From the NCBI RefSeq assembly GCF_001941485.1, contig NZ_CP009247.1:2356001-2420000 (forward strand): 64,000 nt of DNA. The letters run 5' to 3'. Shown here piece by piece: positions 26,523-37,137 of this stretch. The first letter of the stretch is position 1; each line of letters opens with the position of its first letter. This stretch comes from Corynebacterium frankenforstense DSM 45800 (GTDB lineage: Bacteria > Actinomycetota > Actinomycetes > Mycobacteriales > Mycobacteriaceae). A model generated the notes under the pieces. It ran no database searches and was not told where the DNA came from. It worked only from the letters and a program-made list of their open reading frames with translations. The translations under genes were made by a program, and so were the position numbers.

Positions 26523-27194
26523 TCACCACGCGGCGGAAAGATCCGCGTGGCGGCGCACCCAGGCGTGCATGGCGATGCCCGCGGCGACCCCGACGTTGAT
26601 CGAGCGCGTGGAGCCGAACTGGGCGATCGAGCAGGTCATCCGCGCGGCCTGCCGGGCGGACTCCGTGACCCCGGGGCCCTCCTGGCCGAAGAGCAGCAGG
26701 CAACGACGCGGCAGCTCCGCGGTCTCCAGGGGGACGCTGCCCGGGGTGTTGTCGACCGCCACCACCGTCAGGTCCGCCCCGGCGGCCCAGTCCATCAGGT
26801 CGGCGACGGTGTCGTGGTGCATCAGGTGCTGGTAGCGGTCGGTGACCATGGCCCCGCGCCGGTTCCAGCGGCGCCGGCCGACGATGTGGACGGTGTCGAC
26901 GGCGAAGGCGTTGGCGGTGCGCACCACCGTGCCGATGTTGGCGTCGTTCTCGAAGTTCTCGATGGCCACGTGCAACGGGTGGCGGCGCGTGTCGATGTCC
27001 GCCACGATCGCCTCGCGGCGCCAGTAGCGGTAGGCGTCGACGACGTTGCGCCGGTCACCCGAGGCCAGCAGCTCCGGGTCCAGGCGCGCGTCGTCCGGGA
27101 CGGGTTCGCCGGGGTGCTCCTCGGCCCAGGGGCCGACGCCGTGGCGCCCCTCGTTCCACTCGGTGGGGCCGGGGGCGCTGTTACTCGAGTCCAA
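26523..27194 (-). CDS. SpoU/TrmH-family RNA 2'-O-methyltransferase
   Basis: SAM-dependent rRNA or tRNA ribose methyltransferase with the knotted SPOUT fold, about 223 residues. Three family motifs are visible: NDANIGTVVRTANAF (motif 1), LLLFGQEGPGV (motif 2) and GSTRSINVGVAAGIAMHAWV (motif 3). The N-terminal GPTEWNEGRHGVGPWAEE looks conserved, so translation must start before it. The only usual start codon there is TTG 27194, inside the last codons of pyrE, so the two genes overlap by about 14 bases and are probably coupled. The start is the weak point of this call. Confidence 0.85.
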   Translation of the reverse strand: MDSSNSAPGPTEWNEGRHGVGPWAEEHPGEPVPDDARLDPELLASGDRRNVVDAYRYWRREAIVADIDTRRHPLHVAIENFENDANIGTVVRTANAFAVDTVHIVGRRRWNRRGAMVTDRYQHLMHHDTVADLMDWAAGADLTVVAVDNTPGSVPLETAELPRRCLLLFGQEGPGVTESARQAARMTCSIAQFGSTRSINVGVAAGIAMHAWVRRHADLSAAW

Positions 27195-27735
27195 GGTCGG
27201 CCAGGCCCAGCAGGTGGCGGTACTCCAGGCCCGCGTCCGCGATGACCTTGTCCGCGCCCGTCTCCCGGTCGACGACCGTGGCCACGGCGACGACCTCGGC
27301 ACCGGCCTCGCGCAGCGCCTTGACGGCGGTCAGCGGCGAGTTGCCGGTGGTGGTGGTGTCCTCGACGACGAGCACCTTGCGGCCCTTGACGTCGGGGCCC
27401 TCGATGCGGCGCTGCATGCCGTGCTTCTTGGCCTCCTTGCGCACCACGAAGGAGTCGATCGGGCGGCCCTCGGCGTGCAGCACGGAGGTGCCCACCGGGT
27501 CGGCGCCCAGGGTGAGCCCGCCGACGGCGTCGAAGTCCAGGTCGGAGGTCAGCTGGCGCAGCAGCTTGCCGATCAGGGGCGCGGCCTCGTGGTGCAGCGT
27601 CGCCCGGCGCAGGTCGACGTAGTAGTCGGCCTCGGCGCCGGAGGAGAGGATGACCTTGCCGCGCACGACCGCGAGTTCGCGGACGAGTTCGGCCAGGCGG
27701 TTGAGATCGGAGGTGTCGACGTCGCTCATGCTCAT
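27181..27735 (-). CDS. pyrE: Orotate phosphoribosyltransferase
   Basis: Makes orotidine monophosphate from orotate and PRPP in pyrimidine synthesis, 184 residues. It has SSGAEADYYVDLRRATL, GLTLGADPVGTSVLH, VVRKEAKKHGMQRRIEG and the PRPP loop VLVVEDTTTTGNSPLTAVKAL. Two starts are possible (MSMS). TAGACT (27744-27749, minus strand) ends eight bases before ATG 27735, which supports that ATG as a leaderless start. The -10 box overlaps the stop codon of the upstream gene. It is followed by the SpoU gene. Confidence 0.96.
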   Translation of the reverse strand: MSMSDVDTSDLNRLAELVRELAVVRGKVILSSGAEADYYVDLRRATLHHEAAPLIGKLLRQLTSDLDFDAVGGLTLGADPVGTSVLHAEGRPIDSFVVRKEAKKHGMQRRIEGPDVKGRKVLVVEDTTTTGNSPLTAVKALREAGAEVVAVATVVDRETGADKVIADAGLEYRHLLGLADLGLE

Positions 27736-27746
27736 AGCCTGAAAGT

Positions 27747-29090
27747 CTAGCGCTCCGCGTCGTCGCCCCGGTCCGTGTCCTCCCGCTCGGCCTCCCCGCC
27801 CTCGGCGAGCGGGTCGTGACCGAGCTCGGCGGTGAGGTCGTCGAAGATCGAGGAGCTCATCGAGCCACGGCGCACCACGCGGGTGCCCTGGTGGTCGTCG
27901 GTGGCCTCGCCGGTGTGCCCGCCCTCGGCGATGGCGTCGACCTCGTCGCCGCCGAGCGCGCGCGGCTCGACCACGCCGTGGGCCTGGGCACGCGCCCGGG
28001 AGGGCATCTCGAGCGGCTCCTCCGGGCGGGCCACCGGGTTCTCGGGGGCGTCCGGGGTGTGCTCGGGCTCGCGGGTGCCGGCCTCGGGCTCGTGCGGCGG
28101 CGGGGTGGTCCGGCTCGGGTCCAGCCCGTCGGTGTCCAGGGGCACGCCCGCGCCGCGCGGCGGCAGCACGCGCGCGGCGTCGGAGAGCAGGCACAGCGGG
28201 GCGAGGGCGGCCTCGGCCTCCTCGACCCGGGTGCCGCGGGCGAGCTCGGCGAGCGTCCAGCTCGACTCGCACCAGGCGGCCGTGACGGCCGGGGGCATGG
28301 CGGACAGGGCCCGCTCGACGCGGACGTCGAGGAGGCGGGCGGCGGCGCCCTGATCGGAGGCGTGCACGGTGAAGCCCGCGGTCTCGGCGACGTCGACCAG
28401 GTCCGCGGACTCCTCGCCGACGGAACCGGCGCGGCGCATGTCCACCACGACCGGGGAGGCCGCCCCGCGGCGCACGGCGAGCACCGGGCTGCGGCCGAGG
28501 TCCAGCAGATGGAACTCGTGCTCGGCGCCGGACTCGTCGGCGAAGGCGCCGCTGACGACGTCACGCGCCGGCGCCCCGGCCGCTGCGGCCCCGCGGGACC
28601 ACTCGTCGGTCAGGTACTCGTCGGCCCGCGCGAAGCTGAAGCCGTGCTCCTCGGCCCAGGCGCGGCGCTCGCGGCGCAGCGCGCCCGGCAGGTGCAGACC
28701 CCCGCGGCGCTGCGGGGCGGGCTCAGGCTCAGCGGCGGGCCCGCGCTCCGCTTCCGGTTCGCCGCCGGTCTCAGCCGCCGGCTCGGCCGCGTCCGCCGAC
28801 GCAGGCGCCGTCACGGAAGCCGGCACAGCCTCGGGCTCGCGCTCCTCGACGACCTCGACGTCAAGCGGCTCGTCGTCGGCGACCTCAGCCTCGGGCTCAG
28901 CCTCAGCAGCCGGCTCGGGCTCGGGCCCGGCGGCCTGCCCGGCCCCGGGCGCCGGGGCCGCCGCGCCCGGCTCCGGGCGGGCGTCGGACGCGCCCGTGGA
29001 ACCACCGCGGCGTCGGGAATCGAGGGTCCACAACGCCAGGGCGGCGAGCAGCGCGAGGGCGGCGAGCAGGAAGAGCAGAGTCGGGATCAC
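27747..29090 (-). CDS. Membrane-anchored acidic protein of unknown function
   Basis: 447 residues. One N-terminal transmembrane segment (MIPTLLFLLAALALLAALALW) is followed by about 110 residues of Pro/Ala/Glu-rich linker. A folded middle domain (about residues 135-305; starts LPGALRRERRAWAEEHGFSFARADEYL, contains HLLDLGRSPVLAVRRG and VVVDMRRAG) comes next, and then a Pro/Glu-rich C-terminal tail ending SMSSSIFDDLTAELG. I do not recognise the domain. It is probably a bitopic protein with the bulk on one side and no signal-peptidase site. GTG 29090 is preceded by TAGGCT (29098-29103, minus strand) at seven bases; leaderless. Confidence 0.75.
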   Translation of the reverse strand: MIPTLLFLLAALALLAALALWTLDSRRRGGSTGASDARPEPGAAAPAPGAGQAAGPEPEPAAEAEPEAEVADDEPLDVEVVEEREPEAVPASVTAPASADAAEPAAETGGEPEAERGPAAEPEPAPQRRGGLHLPGALRRERRAWAEEHGFSFARADEYLTDEWSRGAAAAGAPARDVVSGAFADESGAEHEFHLLDLGRSPVLAVRRGAASPVVVDMRRAGSVGEESADLVDVAETAGFTVHASDQGAAARLLDVRVERALSAMPPAVTAAWCESSWTLAELARGTRVEEAEAALAPLCLLSDAARVLPPRGAGVPLDTDGLDPSRTTPPPHEPEAGTREPEHTPDAPENPVARPEEPLEMPSRARAQAHGVVEPRALGGDEVDAIAEGGHTGEATDDHQGTRVVRRGSMSSSIFDDLTAELGHDPLAEGGEAEREDTDRGDDAER

Positions 29091-29148
29091 GGTCTAGAGC
29101 CTATCGTCACCGCGCCCGCCCACGCGGGCGGGCCGGGCCGGGATCCGC

Positions 29149-29985
29149 TCAGAGGGAGCTCGCGATGGGCAGGTCGTGGTAGGACCACTGCGACCAGCCG
29201 CCGATGTAGTGCGCCGCGCCCGGCAGGCCCGCCAGCTCCATGCCGGCGAGCAGCTGCGCGGAGTGGTTGCCCGAGCCGGAGTAGACGCAGGTGCGCTTCG
29301 CGTCCTCGGGGCCGGTGACGCCGGCGGCGGCGAAGATCTCGCGCAGCTCGCCGGGGCTGCGGAAGGTGTTGTTCGCGTTGAGCAGGCTGCGCACCGGCAC
29401 GTTGACCGCGCCCGGGATGTGCCCGGCGCGCACGTCGAGAAGCTCGCGGCGCCCGGCCCAGCGGTCGGCCTCGCGGGCGTCGATGAGCAGGCCGTCGAAG
29501 TCACGGACCTCCTCGAGGGTGAGCACCGGCATGGCGCCGGCCGCCGGCTCGAAGCGCGAGGTGCCCGGCAGGGTGCCGGGGCCGGCGATGTGCACGCGGT
29601 CCTCGGAGAGCCACTTGGCCAGCCCGCCGTCCAGGATGCGGACGTTGGTCAGGCCGGCCCAGCGCAGCGTCCACCAGGTGCGCGCGGCGAGCAGGCCGCG
29701 GCCCTCGTCGTAGACGACGACGTCGCTGTCCTCGTCGACGCCCCAGTTGTGGATCCAGTCACGCAGGCGGGTCGGGTCCGGCAGCGGGTTGCGGCCGACG
29801 TGGAAGTCCGGCACGCCGCTCAGTGCGGCGGCCGGGTCGCAGTAGACGGAGGTGGGGATGTGCTCGGAGGCGAACCGGGTGAAGCCCGCGTCCTTGTGCG
29901 GCCCCCAGTAGGTGGCGATGAGGCTGACCGCCGCACCGCGGGCGAGGAGCTCGTTGAGCTGGGACGTCGAGACGAGGTTGGTCAT
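29149..29985 (-). CDS. Sulfurtransferase (two-domain rhodanese)
   Basis: Thiosulfate or 3-mercaptopyruvate sulfurtransferase, 278 residues, with an inactive N-terminal and active C-terminal rhodanese domain. The catalytic cysteine is in TCVYSGSGNHS (about residue 230). RDWIHNWGVDEDSDVVVYD and LIDAREADRWAGRRE mark the two domains, and GHIPGAVNVPV precedes the active loop. The CVYSGSG loop is closer to SseA/CysA-type proteins than to Cdc25-like rhodaneses. TAAGAT (29993-29998, minus strand) is seven bases before ATG 29985; leaderless. Confidence 0.9.
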   Translation of the reverse strand: MTNLVSTSQLNELLARGAAVSLIATYWGPHKDAGFTRFASEHIPTSVYCDPAAALSGVPDFHVGRNPLPDPTRLRDWIHNWGVDEDSDVVVYDEGRGLLAARTWWTLRWAGLTNVRILDGGLAKWLSEDRVHIAGPGTLPGTSRFEPAAGAMPVLTLEEVRDFDGLLIDAREADRWAGRRELLDVRAGHIPGAVNVPVRSLLNANNTFRSPGELREIFAAAGVTGPEDAKRTCVYSGSGNHSAQLLAGMELAGLPGAAHYIGGWSQWSYHDLPIASSL

Positions 29986-30033
29986 AGGTCCGATCTTATG
30001 CAGACCGGACCCGGTGCGCAGTGTGACCTAGGA

Positions 30034-30993
30034 CTACAGCAGGCCGCTGTTCATCAGCCACGCGGCGATGGGGATGAACAGCGAGAGGAGGCCGAAGATG
30101 ATGCCGAGGACCTTGCCGGTCTCCCCGCTCGAGCCGAGGGAGGAGAGGTCCGGGGTGTTCGGCTTGTAGTTGCCGTCGCTCGGCTTGGTGGTGCCGCCCG
30201 GCTCGTTGACCGGCTTCGTGCCCGGCTGCCCGCCGGGCTTGGTGGTGTCGCCCGGCTTCGTGCCCGGCTGACCGGCCTGCTCACCCGGCTTCGGGGCCGG
30301 GCCCTGGTTGCGGAAGTTGAAGGCCCCGGGCCTCGGGGTGGCCACCGAGAACGTCGCGGTGCCGTTGACGTCCAGCGCCGCCGTGCCCGAGGGGAACTAG
30401 CTGTGCTGGGTCGAGCCGTACCTGCCGAGGAAGGCCGCGCCCACGTGGTTCTTGTCCGGGTCGAGCACGTTGTAGAGGTGGCCGCCCCCGCTGAGGTCGC
30501 CGTCCGCCTCGCGGAGCCCCTTCTCCTCGCCGTAGGTCAGCATCTGCAGGCAGCCGGTCAGCGTGTTGTCCACGCAGAGGTTCTCGCCCCAGGACTGCCG
30601 GCCGTCCACCGTCGCGCCCCAGGAGTCGGTGCCGTCGGGGCGCAGGTGCGACAGCCCGCGGGCGTCGTACTGCTCGAAGGCACGCTGGTAGGCGATGCGC
30701 TCCATGTCACCGCTCCACTGCAGGCTGTCGACGTAGGCGGCCTTGTCCGGCACCTTCTGCTGCAGGCCCTCGCCGTCGACGGGCATGTTCCTGTCCCACA
30801 TGTCCGCGCGCACCTTCTTGAGGTAGTTCAGCGCGGTCTGGCGGTCGGCGGCGGAGTTGATCTTGACGGTGCGGGTGACGACGGTGCCGGCGCCCATCTC
30901 GACCCCGAGGGTCTGGGAGGGGGCGGCGACGGCCTGGACGGGCGTGGCCAGCACGGCGAGCGCGGCGCCGGCGGCGACGATGGTCTTCCTCAT
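30034..30993 (-). pseudogene. Secreted CAP-domain protein interrupted by an in-frame TAG
   Basis: Two open frames in the same register are separated by a single TAG at 30397-30399; together they read as one 319-residue secreted protein. The first part (30397-30993, 198 residues) has a signal peptide (VAAGAALAVLATPVQAVAAPS) and a CAP/SCP domain with SHLRPDG, SWGENL and GGHLYNVLDP motifs. The second (30034-30396) continues without a start of its own: FPSGTAALDVNGTATFSVATP, a Pro/Lys/Gly linker (PGTKPGDTTKPGG repeats) and a C-terminal membrane segment IIFGLLSLFIPIAAWLM. The linker-anchor part makes sense only as the tail of the first. The amber codon either makes this a recent pseudogene, truncates it to a secreted soluble form, or is read through. 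TAAAAT (31001-31006) gives a leaderless start. Confidence 0.8.
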
Positions 30994-30995
30994 GC

Positions 30996-31014
30996 CTGCA
31001 ATTTTATATTGCAG
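30996..31014 (-). promoter_or_regulatory. Palindromic operator over the CAP-gene promoter
   Basis: Perfect inverted repeat CTGCAAT / ATTGCAG with a five-base centre. It covers the -10 box (TAAAAT on minus) and lies two bases before the ATG. A repressor bound here would block the leaderless transcript. Confidence 0.55.
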
Positions 31015-31147
31015 TCAGTTTATTTTCAGTGTTCATTAAGGGTCTTCGGGAGTGCTCCCCACCACATTCGCCGGGCCCGCAGAAAGCCGCGCAGCAACAA
31101 GGCGGGTGGCAACGAGCCGGGCGGCGAAGACCCGGACAGCGAAAATT

Positions 31148-31170
31148 CCGCGGTCCGGCGTGAACCGCGG
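31148..31170 (-). terminator. Candidate clpB terminator
   Basis: Perfect 7-bp stem CCGCGGT / ACCGCGG with a nine-base loop. Read on the minus strand it is followed by AATTTTC. It sits about 60 bases past the clpB stop. Confidence 0.5.
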
Positions 31171-31183
31171 ATCATTTCGCCTA

Positions 31184-31225
31184 CTCAGCGGAGCGCAGCT
31201 CAGCGCAGCACTCTCAGCGGAGCGC
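31184..31225. repeat. 13-bp direct repeat at the clpB 3' end
   Basis: CTCAGCGGAGCGC occurs at 31184-31196 and 31213-31225, a 29-base period, immediately downstream of the clpB stop codon. Confidence 0.6.
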
Positions 31226-31228
31226 CGC

Positions 31229-33790
<2,562 letters not shown>

Positions 33791-33868
33791 AAGTGTCGTG
33801 TGCCTTTCATTGACGACGCCGCGCCGGTCACCCCGGCGCGCGCCGCACGGTTTGTTGTTCACCCTCCA

Positions 33869-33895
33869 CAACGCCGCAGAGGTTGAGTCCATTCC
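33869..33895 (-). promoter_or_regulatory. SigH-type promoter of clpB
   Basis: On the minus strand GGAAT (33891-33895) and CGTTG (33869-33873) are separated by 17 bases, matching the corynebacterial SigH pattern GGAA(T/C)-N16-18-(C)GTT. Confidence 0.65.
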
Positions 33896-33931
33896 ACTCA
33901 AGGCGAAATTCTTTGAGTCTTTGACACTCAA
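33883..33931. promoter_or_regulatory. Two HAIR-type HspR operators upstream of clpB
   Basis: TTGAGT-N7-ACTCAA occurs perfectly at 33883-33901 and again at 33913-33931. The HAIR consensus for HspR is CTTGAGT-N7-ACTCAAG. The first copy overlaps the -35 of the SigH-type promoter. hspR itself lies at 46046-46474. Confidence 0.85.
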
Positions 33932-33974
33932 CTTTAACCGGGAGCACGCGCCCGCGCCACGTGCCCGGTTTATT

Positions 33975-33990
33975 TATCACACCTGTGATA
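33975..33990. promoter_or_regulatory. Palindromic operator of the TetR-type gene
   Basis: Perfect inverted repeat TATCACA-CC-TGTGATA immediately before and touching the -10 box (TACGTT, 33989-33994) of the TetR gene, the usual place for autorepression. Confidence 0.6.
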
Positions 33991-34000
33991 CGTTCGGGTC

Positions 34001-34579
34001 ATGCCGAAACTCGTCGACCCCGCCGGCCGCCGGGCCCGCATCCTCGACGCCGCCTTCCGCGTCGTCGCCGAGGAGGGCGCCGCGGCCCTGTCCTTCCGCT
34101 CCGTCGCCCGCGTCTCCGGGCTCAACGTGGGCAGCGTGCGCAACACCTACGCCACCGCCCGCCAACTGCTCGCCGACGCCGCCGAGGAGGCCGGCGAGCG
34201 CATGGGCCGTCGGCTGGCCGGCCACGACCTCTCCGGGCGCCCCGGCAGCCACGACCTCGACTCCGCGCTCGCCGTCCTGGCCGAGCTGCTCCCGCTCGAC
34301 GCCGCACGCCGCGCGGAGAACACCGTGCTCATCGAGTTCATGGCCGCCGCGCGCACCCACGAGGTCTACCGCGCCACCACGGAGCGGATGTCCCGGGACA
34401 TGCGCGCGGTGGTCGCCGCCGTGCTCACCGCCCTGGGCGCCGACCCCGCGCACGCCGAGCCGGTCACCGCGCTGATGGTCGGGCTGACCTTCGAGTCCGT
34501 CACCGGCCACGGCGGGCTCGCCGCCGGGGAGATGCTCCGGCTGGTGCGCGCCGCCGTCACCGCGGGGGTCGACGGATGA
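34001..34579 (+). CDS. TetR-family transcriptional regulator
   Basis: DNA-binding repressor, 192 residues. The N-terminal HTH is GRRARILDAAFRVVAEEGAAALSFRSVARVSGLNVGSVRNTYAT; the remainder is a helical ligand domain with a C-terminal FESVTGHGGLAAGEMLRLVRAAV. The ATG overlaps nothing upstream and is six bases after TACGTT, so it is leaderless. The stop overlaps the start of the MFS gene (ATGA), so the regulator and transporter form one operon that probably responds to the transported compound. Confidence 0.92.
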   Translation: MPKLVDPAGRRARILDAAFRVVAEEGAAALSFRSVARVSGLNVGSVRNTYATARQLLADAAEEAGERMGRRLAGHDLSGRPGSHDLDSALAVLAELLPLDAARRAENTVLIEFMAAARTHEVYRATTERMSRDMRAVVAAVLTALGADPAHAEPVTALMVGLTFESVTGHGGLAAGEMLRLVRAAVTAGVDG

Positions 34580-35745
34580 GGCGGCGGGTTCCGCCCCCGT
34601 GGCTGGCGGTGATGCTGCTGACCGCGCTCGTGCTCTACACGGACGACTACGTCATCGCCGGCATCCTGCCCGACATCGCCGCCGACCTGGATGTCTCCGA
34701 GCCGGCCGCCGGCCAGCTGGTCACGGCCTTCTCCCTGACCGTCGCGCTCAGCGCGCCCCCGGCAGCGGTCCTGCTCGCCGGGGTGCGCCGCAGCCGGCTG
34801 TTCACCGTCGCCCTGGGCGCCTTCGCCGCCGTCAACGTCGCCGCCGCCTGCGCGCCGGACCTCGCGGTGCTGCTCGTGCTGCGCGTGCTCGCCGCGCTGT
34901 GCACGGGGGCCGTGACCCCGGCGGTGTTCTCCTGGACGGCCGCCCAGGCCCCGCCGGAGAAGGTCGGGCGCTACGTCGCGGTGGTGGCCATGGGCGTCAC
35001 CGGCGCGATCGCTCTCGGCGTGCCCGTGGGCGTGGCCGTCGCGCACGCGGCCGGCTGGCGGGCCAACTTCCTCGTGCTCGCGGCGGCCGCCGTGGTCTGC
35101 CTGCTCGCCGTGCGCGCCACCATGTCCTCCGACCCCCGCGGCGAGCCGGCCGCCTCGCCGCTCGCCCAGCTGCGGGCCGTGGCCGCCCGGCCGGTGGCCA
35201 CCGCGCTCCTCGGCAATCTCGTGGCCATCAGCGGGTCGATGATGGCGCTGACCTACCTCGCGCCCTACCTCGCCGCCGCCCACCCCGGCCAGGACCTGCG
35301 CGCGGTGGCCTTCGCCGCCTCCGGGGCGGCGGGTGTCGCCGGGGTCCTCCTCGGCGGGGCGCTCGCCGACCGGCTCGGGCCGCGCTGCACCCTCCTGCTC
35401 GGCGTCGGCGTCCTCGCCGGCGGGCTCGTGGGCGCCGGGCTGCTCGCCGCGGCCCCGCCCGCCCCGGCCGCCGCGCTCGTCGCCGTCGTCGCCGCGCAGG
35501 CCCTGGGTGCCTTCACCCTCTCCCCCGCACTGACCGCCTGGTACTTCACCGTCGGCGGCGACGGTGCTGAGAGCGCGGTCGCGCTCAACACCTCCGGCAC
35601 CTACCTCGGCGTCGCCGTCGCCGGCGCGCTCGGCGGGTGGGTGCTGGCCACCGGCGGGCCCGGGGTCGTGCCCCTGGCCGCCACCGCCTGTGCGCTGGCC
35701 GCTCTAGCCGCCTTCGCCGCCGCCGGGTGGCGCACCTCCCCCTGA
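34576..35745 (+). CDS. MFS transporter (12-TM drug/sugar exporter type)
   Basis: Major facilitator efflux permease, 389 residues, with about 12 hydrophobic segments. Family signs are DDYVIAGILPDIAADLDVSEPAAGQLVTAFSLTVALSAPPAAVLL (helices 1-2, like DHA1/CmlA-AraJ transporters), VLRVLAALCTGAVTPAVFSWTA and ALGVPVGVAVAHAAGWRANF. It is coupled to the TetR gene by a 4-base overlap. The substrate is unknown; the regulator-exporter layout suggests efflux of a toxic compound. Confidence 0.9.
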   Translation: MRRRVPPPWLAVMLLTALVLYTDDYVIAGILPDIAADLDVSEPAAGQLVTAFSLTVALSAPPAAVLLAGVRRSRLFTVALGAFAAVNVAAACAPDLAVLLVLRVLAALCTGAVTPAVFSWTAAQAPPEKVGRYVAVVAMGVTGAIALGVPVGVAVAHAAGWRANFLVLAAAAVVCLLAVRATMSSDPRGEPAASPLAQLRAVAARPVATALLGNLVAISGSMMALTYLAPYLAAAHPGQDLRAVAFAASGAAGVAGVLLGGALADRLGPRCTLLLGVGVLAGGLVGAGLLAAAPPAPAAALVAVVAAQALGAFTLSPALTAWYFTVGGDGAESAVALNTSGTYLGVAVAGALGGWVLATGGPGVVPLAATACALAALAAFAAAGWRTSP

Positions 35746-35785
35746 TTCCCCGGCGCGAACGGCGCGGACCTGCGAGACTGTCGCC

Positions 35786-36685
35786 ATGGCAAACCTCCTG
35801 CGCCGGCTCCGCTCCTCGGCTCCCCTGGCGACCTTCCTGCCCGCCGACCTGCCGCCGGTCCGCCCCGGCGAGACCGCCCTGGTCACCGGCGCGACCAGCG
35901 GCATCGGCCGCGCCGTCGCCGTCGCCCTGCGCGACGCCGGCTTCCGCGTGCTGGGCACCTCACGCACCCCGCACACGGCGGACGCGCCCGAGGGCGTCGA
36001 GCTGCTGCCGCTGGATCTGGCCGACCCCGCCTCGATCGCGCTGCTGCCCGGCGAGCTGCGCAGCCGTGGGCTCTCAGGCAGCGCGGACGGCGGGGTGACC
36101 GTGCTGGTCAACAACGCCGGCGAGTCGCAGAACGGGCCCGTCGAAGAGCTGCCGCGCTCCGCGCTCGAGCGCGTCTTCCAGATCAACACCATCGGCCAGA
36201 TCGAGGTCACCCAGAAGGTGCTGACCGGCATGCGCAACTCCCGGCGCGGCCGCGTGATCTTCATCGGCTCGATGCTCGGCAGCTTCCCGCTGGCCTACCG
36301 CGGCAGCTACGGCGCCTCCAAGGCCGCCGTGCGCCAGTTCGCCTTCGCCGCCCGCCGCGAGCTGCGCGGCTTCGGCATCGGCGTCTCCGTGGTCGAGCCC
36401 GGCGCGATCGCCACCGGACTGTCGGCCCGGCGCACCGTCTACGTCGACCCGGACGGGCCCTACGCCGGGGAGTTCACCACGATGCTGCGCCGGCTCAACC
36501 GCAACGAGTCGCGCGGCATCTCCGCCGAACGGGTCGCCGCCGAGATCATGAAGCCGGTCACCGCCGCCCGCCCCGCGCCCCTCTACGCCGTCGGCTCGCA
36601 GGCCCCGCTGGCCTTCGCCGCCGCGCGGCTCCTGCCCCGCGACGCGATGGCCGGCATCCTCGCACGCCGCCACGGGCTGCGCTGA
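35786..36685 (+). CDS. Short-chain dehydrogenase/reductase
   Basis: NAD(P)-dependent oxidoreductase with a Rossmann fold, 299 residues. The cofactor motif is TGATSGIGRAVA (about residue 35), followed by VLVNNAGESQNG, the catalytic Ser in FIGSMLG and the YxxxK motif YGASK. A leader of about 30 residues precedes the fold. The substrate is unknown. GAGACT (35774-35779) ends six bases before the ATG, a plausible leaderless start. The gene end is duplicated 15 bases downstream. Confidence 0.9.
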   Translation: MANLLRRLRSSAPLATFLPADLPPVRPGETALVTGATSGIGRAVAVALRDAGFRVLGTSRTPHTADAPEGVELLPLDLADPASIALLPGELRSRGLSGSADGGVTVLVNNAGESQNGPVEELPRSALERVFQINTIGQIEVTQKVLTGMRNSRRGRVIFIGSMLGSFPLAYRGSYGASKAAVRQFAFAARRELRGFGIGVSVVEPGAIATGLSARRTVYVDPDGPYAGEFTTMLRRLNRNESRGISAERVAAEIMKPVTAARPAPLYAVGSQAPLAFAAARLLPRDAMAGILARRHGLR

Positions 36686-36701
36686 CCCGGGCTGCGCTGA
36701 C
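36673..36701 (+). repeat. Tandem duplication over the SDR stop codon
   Basis: The 14-base motif CGGGCTGCGCTGAC, which contains the TGA stop, occurs at 36673-36686 and 36688-36701. Confidence 0.8.
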
Positions 36702-36735
36702 ACGGACTCGACCGACCCGGCCTAACCTGAGTGGC

Positions 36736-37137
36736 ATGTCCATCCGCGTCACCCCGGCCGAGCTGCCCGGCAAACTCTCCGAATACGGCCCCGGCATCCT
36801 CGTGCCCACCCCCGAGCGCGACTTCCCGCGCGTCCACGAGGTGCTCGTGCGCCCCGCCGGCGAGGGCGTGCTCGAGGTCCCCGGCTCGATGGCCGGGCCC
36901 GCGCTGCGCCGCCTGCCGGCCGACGACCACATGACGCTCGTCTTCCAGCCGCGCGACCCGCACGGCTGGGTGCTGCTCGTCGACGCGCACGGCGCGGCCG
37001 TGGCCGCGCCCGCCGCCGACGGTGACTGGTTCTGCGACGGCGACCGGGTGGACGTCGGCAAGCAGACCACGCTGCTGCGGCTCACCGTCGCCTCCGCGAT
37101 GCTGCACCGCGCCGGCGAGCTGAAGCCGGCGAGCTGA
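36736..37137 (+). CDS. Small conserved protein, PNPOx/split-barrel-like
   Basis: 133 residues, no signal peptide or membrane segment. The pattern AELPGKLSEYGPGILVPTPERDFPRVHEVLVRP resembles the first strands of pyridoxamine-phosphate-oxidase-like flavin split barrels, but no cofactor motif is definite. TAACCT at 36723-36728 ends seven bases before ATG 36736; leaderless. The stop codon falls within a 14-bp tandem repeat that continues into the next gene's end. Confidence 0.7.
   Translation: MSIRVTPAELPGKLSEYGPGILVPTPERDFPRVHEVLVRPAGEGVLEVPGSMAGPALRRLPADDHMTLVFQPRDPHGWVLLVDAHGAAVAAPAADGDWFCDGDRVDVGKQTTLLRLTVASAMLHRAGELKPAS

Noticed and set aside
30034..30345. Independent 103-residue gene starting at GTG 30345
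   Set aside because: Coding-like sequence continues in frame upstream to the TAG at 30397, and the piece is only a linker plus anchor, so it is the tail of the CAP protein.
33975..33990. GlxR (CRP-like) site before the TetR gene
   Set aside because: GlxR sites are TGTGA-N6-TCACA; here the halves are in the opposite order (TCACA then TGTGA), so it fits a TetR palindrome instead.
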